NCBI RefSeq assembly: GCF_023955655.1
Contig: NZ_JAMXHT010000001.1
Span: 124,001-188,000, forward strand
Direction of reading: 5' to 3'
Length of the DNA stretch: 64,000 bases
Origin: Ralstonia soli
GTDB lineage: Bacteria; Pseudomonadota; Gammaproteobacteria; Burkholderiales; Burkholderiaceae
In this document: positions 18,411 through 27,605 of the stretch, piece after piece
Numbering within the stretch: the stretch's first letter is position 1
How the letters are laid out: every line of letters starts with the position of its first letter
The notes under the pieces: model-generated
What the model saw: only the letters and a program-made list of their open reading frames with translations
The model's database searches: none
What the model was told of the DNA's origin: nothing
Program-made: the position numbers and the translations under genes

Positions 18411-18460
18411 TTTACAGTACCATTGGTCTAAACAATGTCCGTGTCGTTCTTGTTACGAAT

Positions 18461-20143
18461 ATGAAAGACTTCAAATTGAGCGACCAGATTTTCGACTACA
18501 TCGTCATCGGGGCTGGCTCTAGCGGGTGCGTGGTGGCCTCTCGGCTCTCGGAGGATCGTGACGCTACAGTGCTGCTCGTCGAGGCCGGTCCGGAAGACAA
18601 AAGCTGGACCATTGACATGCCCCTCGCAGTCGAAAGTCTCGTCTCTGGAAGGGAATTTAATTGGCAGTACGTCAGCGAGCCGGAGAAACATCTCGCTGGG
18701 CGGCAAGTCGACCATCCGCGGGGTAAGGTCCTAGGAGGATCGTCCTCAATTAACGGAATGGTGTACACGCGAGGCAACGCCCTTGATTACGATGGGTGGG
18801 CTGAGACCTATGGCTGCGCTGGGTGGGCCTACGCAGATGTTCTTCCCTATTTCAAGCGTTCGGAGACGTTTTGCGGAGAGGGGAATGACTATCGGGGGCG
18901 CTACGGTCCATTGCGAGTGACGCGACCGGATGTGGCTAAGGATCCGCTTCAGGCGGCTTTCATGGAGGCTGGAAAACAAGCCGGCTATCCAGCGACTGAT
19001 GACTCCAACGCATATCAGCATGAGGGCTTCCACCCGAGCGAATGCACGATCTTCGGCGGACGCCGGTGGAGTGCTGCGCGCGCGTACCTGTCGCCGGACG
19101 TGCGACGTCGCACGAATCTTGAGATTCGCACCGAGACCTTAGCGGAACAAATTGTCTTCGCGGGACGCAAAGCGACAGGCCTTCGAGTTCAAAAGAATGG
19201 CCAAAGCAGCCTTGTTGCCGCCCGCAAGGAGGTCATCCTTTGTGCGGGCTCAATTGGCTCGGCTCAACTTCTGCAACTCTCAGGCGTGGGACCTTCCGAT
19301 GTGTTGCGTGCTGCGAATGTCGACGTGGTGCATGAATTGCCAGGGGTTGGCGCGAACATGCAAGACCATCCGGATATCACGCTGCAGGTCGAATGCCGCC
19401 AACCGCTCGGTCTCGCCGCATTCACGAAGTTTCCGCGCAAGCATTTGGTGGGCGCGCAATGGTTTTTGACGAAGACTGGGGTCGCGGCGAGCAATCAGTT
19501 TGAAGCGGCCGCCTATATTCGGACCAAGGCAGGAGTTCGCTATCCCGATTTGAAGCTGGAGTTCTTGGGGCTGGCTTTCGCACCCGACACTTTTTCGCCA
19601 TACCCAGGCCACAGCTTTCAAATTCATATGACGTTGATGCGCGCCGAAAGCAGGGGGCGGCTTGCGATCAAGAGCAACAATGCCACCGACAAGCCGTGCC
19701 TCACATTCAACTATCTTGAGGCAGAGGCTGACCGCGAGAGCTTCAGAAATGCTCTGCGTCTAACGCGCGAGATCGTTGAGCAAGAAGCGTTTGATCCCTA
19801 TCGAGGGAAAGAACTGGCACCCGGCAAGGATGTTCAGACCGACGAACAAATTGATACGTGGGTCGCGTCTCGCGTTGGCACTGCCTACCATCCGTCTGGG
19901 ACATGTCGCATGGGTCCAGCAACTGATGAGGGGGCAGTGGTGGAGCCGAATCTAAAGGTCCGGGGGCTGGAGAACGTCAGAGTTGCTGACGCATCGGTTA
20001 TGCCCCTCATTGTGGCTGCAAATACAAATGCTCCGTGCATCATGATTGGGGAAGTGGCTTCGGATCTCATCCGTAATCGCAAGCTTCCTCCCGAGCCCCG
20101 ACCCCATTTCGTTGCGGAAAATTGGGAGACGTCGCAGCGGTAG
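18461..20143 (+). CDS. GMC family FAD-dependent oxidoreductase (choline dehydrogenase-like)
   Basis: 560 residues from ATG 18461, the usual GMC length; the frame is open upstream to 18131 but homology starts at FDYIVIGAGSSGCVVASRL. Family signatures follow in order: GMC-1 GKVLGGSSSINGMVYTRG, GMC-2 GSIGSAQLLQLSGVGP, and the C-terminal AYHPSGTCRMG with catalytic His, then ANTNAPCIMIGEVASD. The enzyme oxidises a primary alcohol to an aldehyde. Cytosolic or peripheral, no signal peptide. It is divergent from the aldehyde dehydrogenase and carries its own operator, so alcohol-to-acid oxidation is the likely local pathway. Confidence 0.92.
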   Translation: MKDFKLSDQIFDYIVIGAGSSGCVVASRLSEDRDATVLLVEAGPEDKSWTIDMPLAVESLVSGREFNWQYVSEPEKHLAGRQVDHPRGKVLGGSSSINGMVYTRGNALDYDGWAETYGCAGWAYADVLPYFKRSETFCGEGNDYRGRYGPLRVTRPDVAKDPLQAAFMEAGKQAGYPATDDSNAYQHEGFHPSECTIFGGRRWSAARAYLSPDVRRRTNLEIRTETLAEQIVFAGRKATGLRVQKNGQSSLVAARKEVILCAGSIGSAQLLQLSGVGPSDVLRAANVDVVHELPGVGANMQDHPDITLQVECRQPLGLAAFTKFPRKHLVGAQWFLTKTGVAASNQFEAAAYIRTKAGVRYPDLKLEFLGLAFAPDTFSPYPGHSFQIHMTLMRAESRGRLAIKSNNATDKPCLTFNYLEAEADRESFRNALRLTREIVEQEAFDPYRGKELAPGKDVQTDEQIDTWVASRVGTAYHPSGTCRMGPATDEGAVVEPNLKVRGLENVRVADASVMPLIVAANTNAPCIMIGEVASDLIRNRKLPPEPRPHFVAENWETSQR

Positions 20144-20337
20144 TGCGCTTTGCGCTGCACTAAGTCCGGTGTGTCCGCCGGGGTGGTCTAGGTGGAATGG
20201 AAAATATTGTCCAAGCGAGCCGCTCATCCTAAGGCTAAGAAAAGAGCCTTGACGCTGTCAGAGAACGCTCGGGGAAAAGATGTTCGGCGACAACCTTGCG
20301 GTGTCCCGATGGTAATCAACTGTACGAAGAGGTAGCG

Positions 20338-21504
20338 ATGAACTCAGAGGTGTCTGGCTCGGCAATTCCCAAGGTTATGCGTGCAGTGTTGCTAACCGGC
20401 TTTGGTGGTATCGAGAAGCTTCAGTTTAGAGCAGACGTTCCGGTGCCGCATCCGAATGCAGGAGAGGTGCTTATCAAGGTCGGTGCTTGCGGGATTAATA
20501 ATACTGACATCAACCTTCGCACGCAGTGGTATCACCGCGCAGCAAGCTCCAGCTTGACGGAAGAAGTCGGGCTGCGCGGTGTTCAGGGCATCACGGACAA
20601 GGCAGAAGAGGCGGCCGCCACATGGAAGCAGGAAGCGCTAGTCTTTCCGCGAGTCCAGGGTGCTGCAATTGCGGGTCGAATCGTGGCTGTTGGTGACGCC
20701 GTGATTGCGGGTCGTATCGGTGAGCGCGTTATCGTAGACCCACAGGTGCGCGACCGGTCTTTGCCAGAGAGAGCGCAGCTCGTTGCGTACATCGGCGGCG
20801 AACGGGACGGCGGATTTGCGGAGTACGTGGTTGTGCCCGCGGAGAACGCATACGCGGTCACATCGCACCTGACAGACGCTGAGCTGGCCACATTCCCGAC
20901 CTCGTACGACACCGCAGAGGAGATGTTGGAGAGAGCGCGGTTGTCGGAGGGTGAAACGGTCGTTGTTACCGGTGCTTCAGGCGGCGTTGGAACGGCTCTA
21001 GTTCAACTTGCATTGATTCGCAAGGCGCGAGTAATCGCCATTGCCGGTCAATCGAAGGAGGCTCGCGTCCGAGCGCTCGGTGTGCACGAGTTTGTTCCTC
21101 GCGAGTCGGAGAGCATCAAGGCTGCAGTTGAGGCTATTGTCGGCTCGCAAGGTGTCGACGTTGTCGCAGACGTCGTCGGAGGCCCAGCGTTTGGCGACTA
21201 TCTGAAAATTCTGCGTCGCGGAGGTCGATATACGACCGGTGGTGCGATTGGCGGACCGGTTCAGCCGATGGACCTTCGCGATTTGATCTACAAAGACATC
21301 GAAATGTACGGGATCACTTGCCCGACGCCGTCGACTTTCGCGCGAGTGATTTCACATGTTTCATCCGGGAAGTTGCGCCCCCTACTCGACAAAGTGTATC
21401 CGTTAGACGAACTTGCTCAAGCGCAAACGGATTTCGTCAAGCGAACGCATGTAGGCAAATTTGTCGTCGAACCGACACCTTCCGCGAGTGGTATCGCGAA
21501 ATGA
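20338..21504 (+). CDS. MDR-superfamily alcohol dehydrogenase / quinone oxidoreductase-like
   Basis: 388 residues from ATG 20338, preceded by GAAGAGGTAGCG; an in-frame start at 20296 is less likely. GroES-like N-terminal domain (VLIKVGACGINNTDINLRT) and a Rossmann domain with VVTGASGGVGTALVQLAL near residue 210. The cluster of structural-zinc cysteines is absent, as in the zinc-free quinone oxidoreductase branch. It has an unusual insert after the CGINNTD segment (residues 60-100). It follows the GMC gene by 194 bp; reductase or dehydrogenase substrate unknown. Confidence 0.88.
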   Translation: MNSEVSGSAIPKVMRAVLLTGFGGIEKLQFRADVPVPHPNAGEVLIKVGACGINNTDINLRTQWYHRAASSSLTEEVGLRGVQGITDKAEEAAATWKQEALVFPRVQGAAIAGRIVAVGDAVIAGRIGERVIVDPQVRDRSLPERAQLVAYIGGERDGGFAEYVVVPAENAYAVTSHLTDAELATFPTSYDTAEEMLERARLSEGETVVVTGASGGVGTALVQLALIRKARVIAIAGQSKEARVRALGVHEFVPRESESIKAAVEAIVGSQGVDVVADVVGGPAFGDYLKILRRGGRYTTGGAIGGPVQPMDLRDLIYKDIEMYGITCPTPSTFARVISHVSSGKLRPLLDKVYPLDELAQAQTDFVKRTHVGKFVVEPTPSASGIAK

Positions 21505-21594
21505 GAGGGCGCGTGCTGGCGAGACGTTTCACGATGTCGTTGTGACAACTCGCTACATTCGGGAATGTTCGCGTTCGATGGAGAGTTTTTCCTG

Positions 21595-21641
21595 TTGACC
21601 GAAGGTACCAACAAGTATATTTTGCATACTGATTGGTCAGT
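21595..21641 (+). promoter_or_regulatory. Promoter with perfect ACTGA-N4-TCAGT operator
   Basis: -35 TTGACC (21595-21600), -10 TATATT or TATTTT (21616-21623), then the perfect palindrome ACTGATTGGTCAGT (21628-21641). This is the best copy in the window. The nitronate-monooxygenase-like gene begins 97 bp downstream. Confidence 0.7.
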
Positions 21642-21737
21642 GTTTGCGAGCGTAACTCTGGGGAGTGATACATCGCCCCCAGAGCAGGATGGACGCGGAC
21701 AGTCGGGTCTGGGACTCAACCGAAGATAGGATGTGTG

Positions 21738-22850
21738 ATGAAGACTGAACTTGGTACCCAATTTGGGATTGATGTACCGATCTATGCGTTTTCCCACTGT
21801 CGTGATGTCGTCGCGGCGGTCACGAAAGCGGGCGGGCTGGGTGTCCTCGGTGCGGCGTGGATGACGCCGGACGAGTTGGCCATGTCGATTGATTGGATCG
21901 AAAAGCAGGTAGACGGCAAGCCCTTTGGCGTAGATCTCGTTTTTCCGGGTACGGGCGGCGACGAAAAATCGCCTGAGGAATATCTAAAACAAATCCCTGA
22001 AGGTCATCTGTCGTTCGTTAAGAAGCTCTTGGACGACGCCGGAGTTTCGGACATGTCCGAAGCGGATCGCAATGCGTACATGGCTGAATACGCCACCAAG
22101 ATGGCCATGACGAATAAGAAGAGCCAGGAACAGCTCGACGTGGTTCTTAGCAAGCCCGTCAGTTGTGTGGTGGGCGCCCTCGGGGTCACGCCGGACTGGG
22201 TGGTCAAGCAAGCTCACTCTCGCGGGATTAAGGTTGGCGCGCTGGTTGGGAGTGGTCGGCATGCAGCCAAGCAGAAAGATGCCGGAGTCGACTTCTTGGT
22301 CGCTCAAGGCACGGAGGCCGGTGGCAGTGTGGGCTCCATCGCATCGATGGTTTTGTGGCCACAAGTGGTCGAAGGCGCCCGCGGCTTGCCAGTACTTGCG
22401 GCGGGGGGTGTGACACGTGGTTCTCATATTCTTGCGGCATTGGCGTTGGGATGCCAAGGCGTTTGGATCGGCTCGCTGTGGCTCGGTACCGCCGAGAGCG
22501 ATCTGAACATGGAGATGCGTGAAAAGCTGTTCCGGTCGGAGTCGGAGGACGCCACGCTTAGCTTCGCAATGACGGGGAAACAGTGTCGCATTCTCAACAC
22601 GGATTACATGAAAGCATGGAATCGGCCTGATGCTCCTAAACCTTTGAAGTGGCCGATGCAGTCAATTCTGGGTGGCTACCCGTTCAAGCGAGCGGAGCGT
22701 TCACACAATATGGACTATTGGAGTTACTCGGTCGGTCAGGCTATTGGCGATATGAAGGGACACACAACGGTCAAAGGCGAGTTCGAGCGTCTCTTGAATG
22801 AGTATTTGGAATCTCTTGAGGCGCTGAACGCGCGGACCTCCTACGAGTAA
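21738..22850 (+). CDS. Nitronate monooxygenase / 2-nitropropane dioxygenase-like flavoprotein
   Basis: 370 residues from ATG 21738 (GTG 21735 also possible). TIM-barrel FMN protein: YAFSHCRDVVAAVTKAGGLG at the start, VGALVGSGRHAAKQKDAG, AQGTEAGGSVGSIASM and the phosphate-binding AAGGVTRGSHILAALALG, GVWIGSLWLGT. In well studied nitronate monooxygenases the catalytic His lies in EAGGH; here that position is Ser (EAGGS). The protein may therefore be a related flavin reductase or dehydrogenase instead. It has its own operator-bearing promoter and is followed 7 bp later by a nitroreductase, so the two are co-transcribed. Confidence 0.82.
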   Translation: MKTELGTQFGIDVPIYAFSHCRDVVAAVTKAGGLGVLGAAWMTPDELAMSIDWIEKQVDGKPFGVDLVFPGTGGDEKSPEEYLKQIPEGHLSFVKKLLDDAGVSDMSEADRNAYMAEYATKMAMTNKKSQEQLDVVLSKPVSCVVGALGVTPDWVVKQAHSRGIKVGALVGSGRHAAKQKDAGVDFLVAQGTEAGGSVGSIASMVLWPQVVEGARGLPVLAAGGVTRGSHILAALALGCQGVWIGSLWLGTAESDLNMEMREKLFRSESEDATLSFAMTGKQCRILNTDYMKAWNRPDAPKPLKWPMQSILGGYPFKRAERSHNMDYWSYSVGQAIGDMKGHTTVKGEFERLLNEYLESLEALNARTSYE

Positions 22851-22857
22851 GAAAGCC

Positions 22858-23577
22858 ATGGATGGCTGCTGCGCGACCGGTGCATCCTCGACCGAGGATC
22901 AAAGGCAATCTGCGATGCTCAAATTGCTTCTCGACGAACGTCGGTCGTGCAGAGCTTTCAAGTCCACCGTTTTGCCTCGTGCCACTATTTTGGATATCTT
23001 GGCGGCAGCGCAGAAAACGGCATCGGACTGCAATATACAGCCGTGGCGAATCCGGATCATTAGTGGTAATGCGCTAGACAGGCTTCGTCGTGCCATGTAT
23101 GAGCGCGCGCTCAGCGGAGCATCTCTAGTATCAGATGTACCACCAATCGCCAGCTATTTTGGTGTCTACCAAGATCGCCGGCGCGACTGTGGTTGGCAGC
23201 TGTACAGCGCTCTTGAGATAGCACGTGGGGATCGATTTGCTTCTGGGAAACAGGCGCTTGAAAATTTTCGCTTCTTCGGGGCTCCGCACTTAGCGCTGGT
23301 TACCACCCCCGCCTCGCTTGGTGTGCGTGGCGTGTTGGATTGCGGGGGGTATCTAACCACATTCATGCTTGCAGCTAGTGCTTTGGGTGTGGGTACCGTT
23401 CCGCAAGCGTCAATCGCGTATCGAGCCGACGTAATTCGCGAACAGCTTGGGATTCCTGCGGACGAGCACGTTGTGTATGGCGTGTCTTTTGGATGGCCAG
23501 ACGAGTCTCATCCGGTCAATAGCTACCGAACTTCACGTGCACCTCTCGAAGAAGTTGTCGATTTCATCGACGTGTAG
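22858..23577 (+). CDS. Nitroreductase family protein
   Basis: 239 residues; a shorter form from ATG 22915 would begin directly at MLKLLLDERRSCRAFK. The FMN-binding N-terminal motif RRSCRAFKSTVLPRA and the segment ASDCNIQPWRIRIISG are typical; later LAASALGVGTVPQASIA and FGWPDESHPVNSYRT complete the fold. Family members reduce nitro groups, quinones or enones with NAD(P)H. It follows the nitronate-monooxygenase-like gene by 7 bp, suggesting paired flavin chemistry on one substrate. Confidence 0.9.
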   Translation: MDGCCATGASSTEDQRQSAMLKLLLDERRSCRAFKSTVLPRATILDILAAAQKTASDCNIQPWRIRIISGNALDRLRRAMYERALSGASLVSDVPPIASYFGVYQDRRRDCGWQLYSALEIARGDRFASGKQALENFRFFGAPHLALVTTPASLGVRGVLDCGGYLTTFMLAASALGVGTVPQASIAYRADVIREQLGIPADEHVVYGVSFGWPDESHPVNSYRTSRAPLEEVVDFIDV

Positions 23578-23836
23578 ATCAAAACGTCTACTCGTCAACT
23601 TCAAAAATGGTACGTGCATATGGCCAGGTGTTCGAAGGATCCGCATCCGCAGTCGCGTCAGTATCGTAGCGCTTGAGATTGATATCGTACCCATGACATC
23701 CGAACCGTAGGCCATTTTGGTGACGGGCCTTAGGAATGGCGAATCGCCGGTGGACGTTGCGGGGTACTACGCAGGCGTGCAACGAAGTAGATCCAAGTGG
23801 TGCCAGCCCTGTTGGAGTTGGCGCTAGGAGGTTGAG

Positions 23837-24601
23837 ATGTCGTTGAATGTGACCATCCAAGGCTTTGTTGCGTCCGTGGCCATTAACCGTCCTGAGAAAC
23901 TGAATGCGCTCGACCTGGCAGCGTTCGCAGAGATTGGAAGACTAGCTGAAGAGCTCGATCGTGATGAGCGCGTGCGAGTTGTTGTCTTTCGAGGTACAGG
24001 CCATCAGGCATTCAGTGCCGGCGCTGATATTTCCGAGTTGGTCGACATTACGAACGACGAAGCTCGAGATCGGGCCAAGTGCCGGCAGGCAGCGCTACAG
24101 AAGCTCGAGGATATGTCGAAGCCCACAGTTGCTGTCATGAGCGGTTATGCGCTGGGCGGTGGCGTGGAACTAGCTCTGGCATGTACCTTCAGGATCGCAA
24201 CAGCTGACGTCAAAATTGCGTTTCCGGAGGTCAAGATCGGGCAACTGCCGGGGGCGGGGGGTACCCAACGGCTTCCACGGTTGATAGGACGTTCGCGAGC
24301 GCTCGATATGATGCTTACAGGGCGGATGATTGGAGCAGAGGAGGCGTTAGGTTTTGGCCTCCTCAACCGTGTGATTGACGATCCAAACTGCGACGCCGAT
24401 GCCTTCATTGGGCAGTTCACGTCACTGAGTCCGGTTGCACTAGCTGCTATTAAACGTGCAGTGCATTGGTCAGAGGGCCCACTCATGAAGGGGCTCGAGA
24501 TGGAAGTTGATCAGCTGTACGAACTAAACAAGAGTCTCGACGCAGAAGAAGGAAAGCGTGCCTTCCTTCAAAAGCGCCCTCCGGTGTTTGTGGGGCGCTA
24601 G
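23837..24601 (+). CDS. Enoyl-CoA hydratase/isomerase family protein
   Basis: 254 residues, normal for crotonases. It has NRPEKLNALD, the oxyanion-hole segment GHQAFSAGADISEL, and the active-site region FPEVKIGQLPGAGGTQRLPR with the first catalytic Glu in PEV. The position of the second Glu of classical hydratase (AMEMVLTG) reads ALDMMLTG, Asp in place of Glu. It probably hydrates an enoyl-CoA or performs a related crotonase reaction. 259 bp separate it from the nitroreductase; same strand. Confidence 0.93.
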   Translation: MSLNVTIQGFVASVAINRPEKLNALDLAAFAEIGRLAEELDRDERVRVVVFRGTGHQAFSAGADISELVDITNDEARDRAKCRQAALQKLEDMSKPTVAVMSGYALGGGVELALACTFRIATADVKIAFPEVKIGQLPGAGGTQRLPRLIGRSRALDMMLTGRMIGAEEALGFGLLNRVIDDPNCDADAFIGQFTSLSPVALAAIKRAVHWSEGPLMKGLEMEVDQLYELNKSLDAEEGKRAFLQKRPPVFVGR

Positions 24602-24664
24602 CTATCAGTCGATTCCACCGGATTGGAGCCTGAGTCGATTCAGCGGCGTTAGTGGCATAAATGA

Positions 24665-24684
24665 GATGGGGACGCTACCCCATC
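24665..24684 (+). terminator. Hairpin after enoyl-CoA hydratase, possible terminator
   Basis: GATGGGG (24665-24671), loop ACGCTA, CCCCATC (24678-24684). A 7-bp stem without a T-run, so termination is only possible. Confidence 0.35.
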
Positions 24685-24762
24685 GCTAGAGCCAACGCAG
24701 TTAGGTCATAAACGAATTTTCTGGTCGGCAATTGACGAGTGCGCCGAATTGAGGGGTATAGC

Positions 24763-26190
24763 ATGAAATCATCTGAATACATTCGGCATGACGCGCTGGG
24801 CTTGTCCGCGTTGCTTAAGGAGGGATCTGTTTCTCCAGAGGAGCTGATGAACTGTGCGATCGACGTTGCGATCAAAGTCGATCCCAAGATTCACGCTCTA
24901 TGCTACGAGGACTTTGATGGGGCCAAAGCGCAAGCGAGAGTAGCGAGATTGAAGGGGCCATTCAGCGCGGTTCCCTTTTTGTTGAAGGACTCCGCTCTTG
25001 CCTCGAAGCAATTCCCGACGAGCATTGGATCTAATCTGTTTCGCGATATCGCGTTCAAGTACGATTCGACCCTCGTCGAGCGATTCAATGAGGCAGGACT
25101 TATTTCTTTCGCTCGAACGACAGTGCCTGAACTTTGTATGGCGCCGACGACGGAGGCTGTTGCGAACGGACATCCTACGAAGAATCCTTGGGATCTAACG
25201 CGTTCATCTGGCGGATCGAGTGGCGGTGCGGCAGCGGCAGTGGCAGCTGGTATTGTTCCGATCGCGCACGGCAGTGACGGAGGCGGTTCCATCCGAATTC
25301 CGGCATCCTGCTGCGGCGTGTTTGGTTTGAAGCCCTCACGCGGCAGGATCCCGATGGGGCCATCGCGTGGTGAAGGCTGGGGCGGGCTCGCTGTTGAAGG
25401 GGTTTTGTCAAAAAGTGTTCGTGATACAGCTGCAGCCTTGGATGCCGTTGGCGGCTGTGAGGCGGGCGCTCCTTATGCTTCACCTTCCGCGCCGGCATCA
25501 TATCTGGACCTTCTGAGTCGTGATGTTGAGAGGCCGCTGCGCATTGCAAAATGGACCTCCGCATTTAACAACATTCCGGTTGCGCGGGAGTGCATCGAGG
25601 CCGTCGAGTATGCGGCGGGATTGCTCAAGCAAGCAGGCCATGAGGTGGTGGACACGCAGCTCCCGCACATCGACTATGACGAACTGGTCCATGCCCACAT
25701 TACGGTACTAATGGCGAACGCGTACTCGTCTATCGCAGGCATGGTGAAGGAGGGAGAGGGGAATTGGCAGGGGCGTGTTGAGCCGGCAATCCTTGATGCG
25801 TATAAGCGAGGTAGGGAGTTGGGTGCAGCTGAATATGTATCCGCGATAAATACTTTCCACAGCGTAGGCCGGCGGATGGCAAGAGGCATGAAGGATTTCG
25901 ACCTTGCCTTGACCCCTACGCTGACGCAACTCCCGGTGCAGTTGGGACAACTGTCGATGGCGACTGACTTTCTATCTTTCCGTCAAAAAGTTTCGAAGTA
26001 CACTGCCTTCTTGACGATCATCAATGCCTCAGGACAACCTTCGGCAAGTGTTCCATCCTACTGGACTAAGGGTGGTTTACCAGTTGGTGTTCAGCTTATT
26101 GGTCACTTCGGGCGGGAAGATCAGATTCTCGTTGCGGCAGCGCAAATGGAGTCGCTCGCTCCTTGGTCGGGTCGGGTGCCGGAACTTTGA
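24763..26190 (+). CDS. Amidase signature family hydrolase
   Basis: 475 residues from ATG 24763, preceded by GAGGGGTATAGC; GTG 24739 is also in frame. The amidase signature is intact: catalytic Lys in VPFLLKDS, the glycine/serine loop RSSGGSSGGAAAAVAAG, and SDGGGSIRIPASCCGVFG with the cis-Ser/nucleophile Ser region, then LKPSRGRIPMG. It hydrolyses a carboxamide to acid and ammonia or amine. Cytosolic. It is the last gene of the plus-strand run that starts at 18461. Confidence 0.93.
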   Translation: MKSSEYIRHDALGLSALLKEGSVSPEELMNCAIDVAIKVDPKIHALCYEDFDGAKAQARVARLKGPFSAVPFLLKDSALASKQFPTSIGSNLFRDIAFKYDSTLVERFNEAGLISFARTTVPELCMAPTTEAVANGHPTKNPWDLTRSSGGSSGGAAAAVAAGIVPIAHGSDGGGSIRIPASCCGVFGLKPSRGRIPMGPSRGEGWGGLAVEGVLSKSVRDTAAALDAVGGCEAGAPYASPSAPASYLDLLSRDVERPLRIAKWTSAFNNIPVARECIEAVEYAAGLLKQAGHEVVDTQLPHIDYDELVHAHITVLMANAYSSIAGMVKEGEGNWQGRVEPAILDAYKRGRELGAAEYVSAINTFHSVGRRMARGMKDFDLALTPTLTQLPVQLGQLSMATDFLSFRQKVSKYTAFLTIINASGQPSASVPSYWTKGGLPVGVQLIGHFGREDQILVAAAQMESLAPWSGRVPEL

Positions 26191-26311
26191 TGATGCCTCG
26201 CCAGGGCTCGCCAGTTATCCGAGACGACTCCAGCTGGGGAAACACCCCGATTTGTGGTGGAACGTGCGTTACGTGGACCGCGGAGTTGGACGTGCTGCGT
26301 GTCTGTGAGAA

Positions 26312-26620
26312 GTAATCCGCCGGCGCCAAGTCCAAGAGGATGTCGATCGCCCACGCGCAAGGCTCTCTGCGGATACTGCTTGTTTGCGCTCGCGCGGGAA
26401 ATACATATGGCCTCAAGGCCGTGCCGCACTGTAAAGAAAATCCAGTCACCGGTCTCCAACACTAGGGATCGGAGCACCGGCGCCGCGACACGCTGAATGG
26501 CGTAGCTCGGCTCAGCTGCCAGGCCCACCGCGTAGGCTTCCGGCCCGAGCCGGTACCGTCTCGTCGCCGGATCCTCAACGAGGGGATCCTGTCTTTCGTC
26601 AACAAGACCGCCGCGTGCTA
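26312..26620 (-). pseudogene. IclR family regulator, N-terminal/middle relic
   Basis: A minus-strand stretch encodes DPATRRYRLGPEAYAVG, AIQRVAAPVLRSLVLETGDW, TVRHGLEAICISR and VGDRHPLGLGAGGL, the linker and first half of an IclR effector domain. The DNA-binding winged helix upstream is no longer readable and the protein turns into unrelated residues right after GLGAGGL. The matching second half is at 29787 on the opposite strand. The open frame 26121-26882 hides this as an apparent 253-residue protein; it is not a functional gene. Confidence 0.75.
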
Positions 26621-27031
26621 CGGTGCTCGAGTAGGGATGACTGCCCGGGAATATGTGTCGCTCCTTCAAACCACGCTTGCATTGAAAACTACGGGCACAT
26701 CGGTACGCGCAAGCGAAGCGTGAAGGTGATCGGAGATTTGGGCAGGTAAACCGCGGAAGAAGGCTGATAGCGATAGCGCGCCCTTGTCTGCGCACGAAGT
26801 GCCAGGAAATGGACATATCGGGATTTTTTGTGTGTGAGGCATAACTTGTCGACAAGGAGCGTGTATGCCACGCTTGTGCCAAGGTTCGAAGTCACCAGGG
26901 CAAGTAGACGGTCGGTTACCGACCCGAGGTCCTCATGACAGCGCAGCGCACTCCCGTCGGAATTGCGCGTCCGTGGCCGGAGCGGCATGGCGTTCCACTC
27001 GCAATGTCTTTCATCAACTTGGGGATAAGCA
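26621..27031. other. Non-coding stretch before second RidA gene
   Basis: No gene recognised and no operator of the ACTGA type. Probably the remains of the IclR N-terminus and of the original RidA upstream region. Confidence 0.4.
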
Positions 27032-27436
27032 ATGCTTACCGCAATCAATCAGCCTGGGATGTCCTACCCCGGCATTTCTCAAGCGACTCAGGGTTCCGGC
27101 GACGTCCTGGTGTTGGGCGGCCACGTCTCATCAGACGAAAAAGACAATTTCGTCGACGGCGACTTCGAAACGCAGGTGCGAAACACGTTCCGAGCGCTCG
27201 AACGAACGCTGCGAGCTGCTGGCGTGGGCTTCGAAGCCGTCGCCCGCTTCACCTACTACGTCCCGGATTTTGAAGAGAACCTTCTGCCCATCTTCAAGCG
27301 GGTTCGGGCTGAGTTCATTACAGGTCAAAATCCGCCGGCGAGCACTTTCATCCCGGTCGTCAAGCTTTTCGATTCGCGGGCAAGGATCGAGGTCGATGGT
27401 ATTGCCGTAGCCCCCGGGAAGACTCGCATCGGCTAA
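27032..27436 (+). CDS. RidA family protein (copy 2)
   Basis: 134 residues, ATG 27032. By direct comparison it differs from the copy at 3335 at 17 of 134 positions (about 87 percent identical), with changes spread along the chain, so the copies are old enough to have diverged under constraint. It has the same Lys (VVKLF) at the position of the canonical RidA Arg105. It is followed 170 bp later by an esterase gene, unlike copy 1, which stands next to the lyase gene. Confidence 0.9.
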   Translation: MLTAINQPGMSYPGISQATQGSGDVLVLGGHVSSDEKDNFVDGDFETQVRNTFRALERTLRAAGVGFEAVARFTYYVPDFEENLLPIFKRVRAEFITGQNPPASTFIPVVKLFDSRARIEVDGIAVAPGKTRIG

Positions 27437-27605
27437 AAGTGGCGGCGTTGGATTTCGCCGTGAAAGAGCGCGAGGTGCAAGCCCCATGTTACGCCTGCAG
27501 CTCGTTAGGACGCGTAAAACGCGGCGCGGACGATGACCTATGCCCGCTCCCGCGCAACGCCACGCAAATCGTGGGCAGTATAGTGATATCAGAAGGAGGT
27601 CCGTC

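Noticed and set aside
18131-18460. 110-residue N-terminal extension of the GMC oxidoreductase
   Set aside because: Contains the operator and a hairpin, no similarity to GMC proteins, FAD fold starts after 18461.
26121-26882. Apparent 253-residue minus-strand gene
   Set aside because: Only about 90 central residues match IclR; both ends are unrelated, so it is a relic and not an intact gene.
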